Shown piece after piece: positions 56,015-64,000 of a stretch of 64,000 bases of DNA. Every line of letters starts with the position of its first letter. The stretch's first letter is position 1. The DNA is from Corbicula japonica (lineage: Eukaryota > Mollusca > Bivalvia > Venerida > Cyrenidae). The notes under the pieces were generated by a model that was not told the origin of the DNA, ran no database searches, and saw nothing but the letters and a program-made list of their open reading frames with translations. Position numbers and translations under genes: made by a program. The DNA lies in NCBI GenBank assembly GCA_038501625.1, contig JAZAYU010000006.1:10214181-10278180 (forward strand), in the 5' to 3' direction.

Positions 56015-56930
56015 GCGTGGGAGAATACGTGTCGTAATACCTATAAAGCTGCGAAAACAGGATTTAGATTTGTTACATGCAAGTCATCCTGGTGTCCTTT
56101 AAATGAAATCTTTAGCGAGAAGTTATATATGGTGGCCAGGAATCAACAAGGACACACCATTTTGGTTAAGCAATGCAATGGCTGCCAAATGCAGCAAAAA
56201 CGCGCAGCAAAAGAGTAATCTACATCCCTGGAAATGGACTAGTTCTCAGTAGGAAAGAGTTCATGTAGATTTCGGGGGCTTTTCTGAATAGAATGTTCTT
56301 AATAGTTGTCGATGCACATTCAATGTGGCCAGAATGTATCTTCATGAAATGAACATCTGCAGAAAAGACTGTTGAAGAACTAAGAACAATCTTCAAGAAA
56401 TGGATTGCCTAGACAGTTAGTTTCTGACATTGGTAGTCATTTTGTAAGCGAAATTTTTCAGAAATTTATGCGTGAAAAGGGCATACTTCACATTGGGTCT
56501 GCTCCGTACAATCCTAGTACAAATGGCCAGGCAGAACGATTTGTCACGACATTTAAGAGTAGCATGCGTGCAATGTGCAATAAAACGGATTATATCAATT
56601 TGAAGTTGAATTGTTTTCTTTTGAGATATCGCAACACACCGCATACTACGACAGGTGAAACGCCGGCAAGTTTCAGATTCGCAAATGAAGTTAGCGTTTT
56701 CCAACGACAAAAAACTGCGCGAGTTTTCAATAAGTGAAAATGTATTGGCTAGGGATTATAGATTTAGGGATAAATGGATCAGGGGTACGATTGCTTCGCG
56801 TAATGTACAAAATTGATGTAGGGTCTGGAATATTGTGGAGGAGACATGGGGATCAGTTGAGAAATTCTGAATTTACGACAAGTCCACAAGAAAGCGTACG
56901 ATCTCCGGAATATCATGATAACATTTCTCC
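56015..56930 (+). pseudogene. Broken integrase of a Ty3-type retroelement (K02A2.6-like)
   Basis: Spread over three frames with several stops and frameshifts. In order: GRIRVVIP, a zinc-binding HASHPG and later CNGCQ (HHCC finger), SYIWWPGI, RVHVDFGG (first Asp), a second block with VSDIGSHF (second Asp), YNPSTNGQAERFV (catalytic Glu), RNTPHTTTGETPA, and WRRHGDQL, the C-terminal end seen in Ty3 integrases. The 110-codon frame 56405-56737 is the longest intact piece. No gag, protease, polymerase or LTR was seen nearby, so this is an old fragment and cannot be active. Confidence 0.9.
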
Positions 56931-58029
56931 AACATTGCTTGAGCCGTAAAATGACCTGAATGTCAAAAACAATCAGATTCTGTTGGAAATATCTGAGAGG
57001 CAAGATGAAAGCTAAGAGATTCTTTATCTTTCAAGTGAAACTCCTCTTAACGTGTAATTACCTTGGAAATACTATCTAATGGTTTTATTTGTTTTTAATT
57101 GGTGTGATCGTTTCCAGGACAATAAGTAATTTTACTTGACTTATCAACTCTTATTACTAAAGACAGGACGTTGATCTTTGGTTTATGTTAAATTCAGAGG
57201 CTAGTGCTATAGATTTGAAAGTAAATTTGCAATGTAATAAATATTTGCACAACTTAAAGTTGTTTACATAATTTTATATTGTTGGTTTAGAAATGTTACG
57301 GTTTCCAAAGGAAAGAAAGGTAGGCCTGTTTTAAACAGTTTAGAGGAATGTGAAATATCAGGAATTGCCACATTCAGAAAAAACAGCCTCCCCACACAGT
57401 CAATAAGAAGAGAGTGGGAGAGAGCATGGTTAATAAAATGATCAGTTTCAAAAAAGACACAACAGACAATTAACAAAAAACGAGAACCAGAGTAGAAGTT
57501 TTACACTTGCTACAGTCAAAACAATAATTATAATGTGTGACATCAACGTCGGAATGGTAAAAGTATTAACTTAAATATGGCATAAATCTTGAATTAATTG
57601 TTATAAATCAAAAATATGTTAATATTGACATCGTAATACGATTTTATTTATAAAATTTTCGTAAAACTTGCTAAAAAAATAAGCAAGCGAATATCCGAAA
57701 GCTGGTCGAAAAGACGTACCTAACTACCGAAAGCGACTTTATAAATTCATGATTCTAAGTTAGCGTAGAGCACGTGCGAATTACAGCATTTTATTATCAT
57801 TCGTTTCGTCTTGATATAATTATATAGCGAAATCAAGTTTGGAAAAAGTGATCTCCCTTTGACTTAACGACAATAGACACTCTCGTTAGTCAAGAACAGG
57901 TTACCTCCCTTGACATTGTACGATTCTTTAATAATGTTTAAAGTGAACAAACATCCAATTTTACTCTAACAAGTTTTAATTTCATAGTATTACAGCATTT
58001 AGCACAACTATTTGTGCGCGACAATGACT

Positions 58030-60085
58030 TTTTATGCCCCCGCCATGAAATGGCGACGGGCATTAAGAGTTGCTCCTGTCCTTCCGTCCGTCCGTCCGTC
58101 TGTCCGTCCGTCCGTCCGTCCGTCCGATATTCTCGTGAACGCAACTCCTCCTACACTACTGGTGGGAATTTAATGAAACTTGACCACAATGCTTGGCCTG
58201 ATATGTTGTTGTGCATGAAGGTGGGGTTTCGCTCTTACATGTTCCGTTCAGAAGTTATGGCCCTTTGATACTTCCATTTACACGAGTTTTAATAGGAGTA
58301 TATCTCGTGAACGCAACTCCTCCTACACTACTGGTCGGAATTTAATGAAACTTGACCACAATGCTTGGCCTGATATGTTGTTGTGCATGAAGGTGGGGTT
58401 TCGCTCTTCCATGTTCCGTTCAGAAGTTATGGCCCTTTGATACTTCCATTTACATTAGTTTTCATAGGAGTATATCTCGTGAACGCAACACCTCCTACAC
58501 TACTGGTGGGAATTTAATGAAACTTGACCACAATGCTTAGCCTGATAAGTTGTTTTGCATGAAGGTGGGGTTTCGCTCTTCCATGTTCCGTTCAGAAGTT
58601 ATGGCCCTTTGATACTTCCATTTACATTAGTTTTCATAGGAGTATATCTCGTGAACGCAACTCCTCCTACACCTCTGCTTGGAATTTGATGACATTACAT
58701 TAGTTTTAATAGGAATATATCTTTTTTTCTTATATTTTATGTTAAGCAAAATATGCATTTTGCCCATAACTTTAAAACAACTTGAGATACAGCCTTGAAA
58801 CTTGAAATATATTTTCACCATCAAAATCTACATCATAACCAACAAGACCCATAACCCTTCTTCAAATATTTTTCAAATTATGCCCCTTTTTCACTTACAT
58901 TTTGTGTTAAGAAAAATATACACTTTGCCCTTAACTTTGTTTGGAATGGAGGGATTTCAAAATAACTTGGCACAAATGTTCACCATAACAAGGCGGTGTG
59001 TCGTGACAATACCCATGCCTGTAGGTCCAAGGTCAAGGTCACTGTTACTAAAAATAGAATTTTCTTGCAAAATCTTGTCCGCTGTGTAACTTTGTTATTT
59101 CTTATTGGATTTTTGAATAACTCGATATAATTGTTCACCATATCAAGTCGGTATGTCACGTACATGCCCAAGCCTTTAGGTGGAAGGTCAAGGTCACTGT
59201 TACTAAAAATAGAATTTCTTTGTCCGGGCTGTTACTTTGTTATGAATGGAGGGATTTCAAAATAACTTTGCACAAATGTTCACTATGACAAGGCAGTGTG
59301 TCCGCACAATTCCCAAGCCTGAAGGTCCAAGGTCAAGGACACTGTTACTAAAAATAGAATTTTCTTGTCTGGGCTGTAACTTCATTATAAATGAAGGGAT
59401 TTCAAAATAACTTGACACAAATGTTCACCATGACAGGGCGGTGTATCGCGTACCATGCCCATGCCTGTAGGTCCAAGGTCAAGGTCATTGTTACTAAAAT
59501 AGAATTTTCTTGTCAGGGTTGTAACTACGTTAGGAATAGAGTAATTTCAAAATAACTTGGCAGAAATGTTCACCATGACAAGGTGGTGAGTCGTGTACCA
59601 TGTCCATGCCTGTAGGTCCAAGGTCAAGGTCACTTTCCAAAAAATAGAATTTCCTTGTCCGAGCTATAACTGTTTTGAATGGAGGGTTTTCAAAATAACT
59701 TGGCACAAATGTTCACCATGACAAGGCGGTGTGTTGCATACATTACCAGCGCCTGTAAGTCCAAGGTCACGGTCACAGTTACTAAAACTTGAATTTACTT
59801 GTTCGGGCTATAACTTCTTTATGAAGGAAGGGATTTCAAAATAACTTGGCACAAATGTTCACTATGACATTGCATTGCATTACCCCCAACTTCTTCACAG
59901 ACATTTCCGTAATGAGAAGACAACAGTGCCACAAATACAAATAATTTACTTGATCATCAAGTTTATGCATATTCTTATAATTACTCGAACATCACTGTCG
60001 AAATGCTATTATTCCCATCATTGCACTTAAGTATCTGAAAACGATGCATAGCGGGGGCATCCGTGTCCTATTGACACATTTCTAG
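58030..60085 (+). mobile_element. Helitron-like element D with two internal arrays
   Basis: Starts TTTTATGCCCCCGCCATGAA. It ends GCGGGGGCATCC, hairpin GTGTCCTATTGACAC, ATTT, CTAG|T, a Helitron 3' terminus. Inside are a CCGT microsatellite (58083-58126), about 3.5 units of roughly 165 bp (TATATCTCGTGAACGCAACT) and about 6 units of roughly 145 bp (GGTCCAAGGTCAAGGTCACT). No Rep/helicase. Confidence 0.82.
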
Positions 60086-60488
60086 TCTATTTATATGTGA
60101 TGATCGAACTTCGCGCACAAGCCAGTTACTATTCAAATCAATGCGGAACATTTTTCTTCTATTTCTATATGCCGCCGATCGGAATTTTAATCGCAACTTT
60201 GGCGGCTCCATAAAGCATCTTGAACCATATGTATCTTTAAAAAATTTACATACCTGAAAAGCCACATTCAAGTAGAATCAATATATGTAATCCTTTATAA
60301 ATAACGGTTTCGTTTTTATGCAAAACTTTTTTAAACCTCCACCCATGTCAACAAATTTCGATTTCGGCGCTTAAAGTTTACCTGACTCACGTTTATCGAT
60401 AAATAACAGAATTTAAATAGGATCGATTTCCACCACAGTTTTGATCGTAACTACTTGAGACGTAAAGGACAGACATCTGTAGAAAGTC

Positions 60489-60535
60489 AGTATGATAATG
60501 GGTCTGTGCTTGCAGTCGAATTATTGAGACTATAC
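60489..60535. repeat. Copy of the 47500-47550 segment
   Basis: CAGTATGATAATGGGTCTGT and GTCGAATTATTGAGACTA match the other site with one mismatch over about 45 bp, same orientation. Confidence 0.8.
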
Positions 60536-60569
60536 AGCATTGAATTTTAAATATTCAATGTTGTTTATA

Positions 60570-61440
60570 TTTTTATTTATAACCATTTATTAAAGATTCA
60601 CGCTATATTTAGGATATAAATATGTAGTTCACAAGCCGATTTCGGTATGTGACATATATACTCAACAAAAAAAGAAACCTGACACTGTAACTTTGAATAA
60701 GTATGAGGTGCATATTCAAAATCTATATATTTTTGCAACATCCAAAAGAAAATAACCACTGAATCACTTGTTTCATGCACCAAAAATATCAAAATGCATA
60801 ATTAAGTTCAAAACATGCACAATTTTTATTACATACCACAATTCAATTAGCTTTAAATCTGATTCCAGGAAAATACACCAAATATAAAGTGTCAGGTTTC
60901 TATTTTTGTTGAGTATATGTTAGTACGCATATCTACAGTCAATTTTGCAATTTTAAATGAAATTTCTGAATTTAGTCATCTTTATTTTAATGAACATTCG
61001 TTTTATAATCCCAATTAATAAAAAAGGAACTAATAACTGGGGAAAATGAATTTAAAAGTCGCTTTTGGTAGTTCGGTATCTCTTTACCACCCGCTTTCGG
61101 ATATTGGCTCGCTTACTTTTTGAGCAAGTTTTACGAAAATTTAATAAATAAAAAAGTATAAAGATGTCAGAATGAACATTTTTTTTATTTAAAACAATTT
61201 TTTTAAGATTTACGCCATACTTTAGATATAAATAGGAAGTTTACTCGCATACAATGTTATGTTAGTACGCACATCTACCGTCATTTTTACAATTTCAAAT
61301 CAAATTTCTGAATTGAATCATCATTATTTTAATGAACATTCATCATATAGTCACACTTATTATAAAAATAATCATTAATAACTGGGTAAAATGAATTTAT
61401 AAAGCCGATTGCGGTAAGTCCCAGTCGATTTCGGTATATT
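60570..61440. repeat. Direct duplication of about 200-300 bp
   Basis: 60570-60655 plus 60917-61085 matches 61195-61440 (TTAGTACGCATATCTAC, TTTAATGAACATTC, CTAATAACTGGG). The first copy is split by the Tc1-type MITE, so the duplication came before that insertion. Confidence 0.72.
60656..60917. mobile_element. Tc1-type MITE
   Basis: Ends ACTCAACAAAAAAAGAAACC and GGTTTCTATTTTTGTTGAGT followed by TA; about 260 bp with GTGTCAGG inner ends. No transposase. Confidence 0.85.
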
Positions 61441-61568
61441 TCGGTAATAGAGTTCTTTCACATTGTTGTGCGCATGCGTCGTACTCCACGTTTAGGTACG
61501 AAAATATTGGTTTTATCCTAAACCGACGCGTGAGGGGGCATTTAACAGTGTCATTGCTAACAGAATGT

Positions 61569-62213
61569 ATGGAAGCATATTTGCGCCACAACTTAACCAT
61601 ATAAATTAACGTGAAAAGAATGGAGGTTTTCGCAAAAAAAATTTTTTTTCGCGAAAACAGATAAATTACACACAAAAGAAATTTACACGAATTTATTCCT
61701 GATAATGCTCTAAATTGCCTCAACATAAAGATATAGTATCCATGAAAATAATTGAGGATTTCACGAAAACAGATTTTTTTCTCGAAAACAGATAACTTTT
61801 TTTCGCGAAAACATCTATAATTTTCACGTTATATTATGTGGTTAAGTTGTGGCACAAATATGCTTCCATTATTTTTAGATAACCGGCATCTTTCGTGAAA
61901 TCGTTATGCTTTCATTAAAAGTTATCTGATTTCGTGAAATCTTCCATTATTTTCATGCAAAAATATCTTTCGTGAAATTTTTAAAGTTTCGTGAAAAGTA
62001 ATGTGTTTTCGTGAAATCCTCCATTATTTACATGAAAACTTTATCTTTATGTTGTGGCAGTTTAGAGCACTAACAGAAATAAATTCGTGTTAACATGTCT
62101 TTTTTTAATCGTGAAAATATGGATGTTTTCGCGAAAAAAAATTATTTTGCTAAATCCTCCATTATTTTCACGTTATTTTATGTGGTCAAGTTGTGGCACA
62201 AATATGCTTCCAT
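61569..62213. mobile_element. Foldback element (GGAAGCATATTTGTGCCACA family)
   Basis: ATGGAAGCATATTTGCGCCA at the left and AATATGCTTCCAT at the right, with a third, internal inverted end at about 61838-61875. The interior is full of TTTCGCGAAAACA and TTTCGTGAAA modules on both strands. Confidence 0.78.
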
Positions 62214-64000
62214 AAGAATGAACGGACATGATCACGGTGTCGTCTTAAAGCTTATGATAAATTATAATAATAATTGTGATGAGGCACAATAAATTCAAGT
62301 TTTACGAATTTCCGAATATTGCAGGCTTTAAAAAGTCTGGTCGGCAAGATCTGACTGTGAAAAGCGTTTACAAAACAATCAAAGACGTGGTTGCAAATTT
62401 GAATCAGGAAGTCTTATATAAAAACAAAGACAATGTGGATTGCATGTTACTGTCTATTTGCCACAGACACATATATAAGCGTCTCGTGTTTTTCTGACAA
62501 AATGCGTTTACTTCAAAAAATATATTTTATGTAACTTGATCTCCCTAAATTGGAAGAGAAAACGGATGAGTTCAACGTTGTATTCAACGCCCGTTAAGCG
62601 TTATTATTTTGTTTACTATTTTACTTCCTTCCAACATATGTTTAAAACTAAAATTTATTGTAATCATTCGTATATTTCTTTTATCAGTCCTGGATTAAAA
62701 TTATTTTTATGTTTAATAACTAGAAATCATACTTTGAACACGACTGTGTTACTGTTAATTGTCCCTATATATTTGACACAACATTCCCATTCCCATTCTG
62801 CCCAGAAAACGATGGTGACATATTAAGGTGTGAAAACTTGTTTGATATCTGACATTTGAGGAGACTTAAAATTAATTATCTCAAATCATCAAATTGAACT
62901 TAACTGTTATTGTCACTTCAAGCGTTAACTTTTCGAATATCTAAAAATTTTCACGAGTTCTATAACTATAATTTGTAGCGTTGAAATGGCAGATCATGTA
63001 GTAGTTTACGTCTTATTCATGTTATTATAAACATCATTTTTTTATAAAATCGTCAGCCATAGTCAATAGACATTAGTTTAAGTCGCATTTCATGAATATC
63101 TACGTGTTACGGGAATGATGTTGAAAGAAGATAAAAATGTCCGCAGACCTCCAAAATCTCAGGATTTTATCTGAAATCTCCGGACCGTAAGGTTCTTCTC
63201 CGGATCTAAGGATTTTCAGGCAAAATCTCAGGATTAAAAAATATTGAAAAGGCTAATTAATGAAACGTCAATCTAACTGAATTTAGAATGGGTTTTACAA
63301 TTATATTAATTAATTTTCAGAAACTTGGTCTTGGTCACGGCTCCAAAATTTCCTGTTTATTGAGAGATTACGTGATAGTGACACGATGCCTCGGGCACAC
63401 ATGTACACAACAGCTAAGTGTCATAAAACTAAACTCGGACCTGAATATCGCAGTCCCGTTCATTTGTTTTGGTCCATTGATTTTAAACAGAAATGAAAAT
63501 ATTATATTTCAAAACCTTCAGCGACAACAATTACGAACTTCAACATCAAAATAGTTTTAAAAAAAACCAACAAAACTCTCTGGATTTTTTTTTAATAGTT
63601 TTGGTTGGCCTGCCGTCCGGCAATATTCGTTTGGTTCAATCAATTTAACGATTTCTCGGGTTGTAGCTGGAATCATCCTATTATGTTAATACGTTATATT
63701 TTTTCTCAAAAGCAAAACACTCAAAACACATATCAACCTAGTCGCCGACGAGCTACATAAGAATATACTTATGTCTCATTCCACTATAAATTATAGCGTT
63801 ACAAAAAAATGCCGTAAAACGGTAAAATGTCCGATAATGTTCGTCTGAATTGTCAATTATACAGTTTTATTTTTAGTAAACAAATTCACGTGTGTATTTT
63901 CATAAAAAACCCTAAAAAATCCGTAGGATACTCGCGTCCTGAAAATACCGCGATAAACAATGTTTGAAATGCGCATAAACTTTCTTGATGTGCTTGTAAA
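62214..64000. other. Right end of the window, no gene seen
   Basis: AT-rich sequence. Open frames at 62276-62497, 62536-62826 and 63288-63554 have no recognisable domain or splice context. An ATCT(C/A)AGGATTTT-type short repeat occurs at 63155-63240. Confidence 0.5.

Larger units (their letters stand above)
57650..61145. mobile_element. Inverted-repeat element hosting a Helitron-like insertion
   Basis: About 57650-57760 and 61040-61145 are inverted copies (TTTTCGTAAAACTTGCTAAA / GAGCAAGTTTTACGAAAATT; CTACCGAAAGCGACTTT / AAGTCGCTTTTGGTAG). Between them lie element D and a Tc1-type MITE. Whether the arms bound one element or are two solo copies is not certain. Confidence 0.6.

Noticed and set aside
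58014..58268. 84-codon frame with Ser/Val/Pro/Cys repeats
   Set aside because: Translation of the CCGT microsatellite in Helitron-like element D.
62276..62497. 73-codon frame with KKSGRQDLTVKSVYKTIKD
   Set aside because: No recognisable domain, no splice context, adjacent to a foldback element.

Overview
This window is eukaryotic nuclear DNA. It is AT-rich, its genes have many small exons with GT-AG introns, and it is crowded with non-autonomous transposable elements. The protein signatures (an orthodenticle/Otx homeobox gene and a metazoan mitochondrial seryl-tRNA synthetase) show an animal. The repeat landscape (Helitron-like elements with internal tandem arrays, many foldback elements, a tRNA-derived SINE, a K02A2.6-like Ty3 integrase relic) fits a lophotrochozoan, most likely a bivalve mollusc. 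The taxon is inferred; the genes are read directly.

Layout. About 0.7-10.4 kb (+ strand): an Otx gene. It has two candidate first exons (902-980 and 3950-4100) that end in the same codon phase and can each join the shared exons 5505-5786, 7657-7826 and 9492-10013, predicting proteins of about 350 and 374 aa. About 10-15.6 kb: 3' UTR, dispersed repeats and a 1.5 kb minisatellite of a 17-bp unit, lying between convergent genes. 15.6-43.5 kb (- strand): a mitochondrial seryl-tRNA synthetase (SARS2) in 16 coding exons, in frame across every junction (1833 nt, 610 aa). It has an Arg-rich presequence, motifs 1, 2 and 3, and an unusual Gln/Lys/Glu-rich C-terminal tail. Its introns hold almost all the repeats: two Helitron-like elements in tandem, a mariner-type element, two pogo-like elements, many copies of a GATC-rich MITE, a tRNA-derived SINE and several palindromes.

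The most unusual structure is in SARS2. Two unrelated tandem arrays each grew across a 5' splice site of this gene. One (29572-30935) repeats the last 70 nt of exon 9, its donor and 34 nt of intron, giving 12 extra mini-exons that encode the TAE serine-binding segment. The other (about 25407-26130) repeats a 43-bp unit made of the end of exon 11 and its donor, giving about 17 decoy donors.

43.5-51.6 kb: no confident gene. It holds a 2.35 kb foldback element, foldback MITEs and an inverted pair of coding-like arms. 51.6-52.3 kb (+): two TATA boxes, a leader-exon-like segment and a candidate first coding exon of an unrecognised gene. 54-64 kb: a broken Ty3-type integrase and nested elements (a Helitron-like element inside an inverted-repeat element, a Tc1-type MITE, a further foldback). 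No rRNA, functional tRNA, CRISPR or bacterial features were seen.
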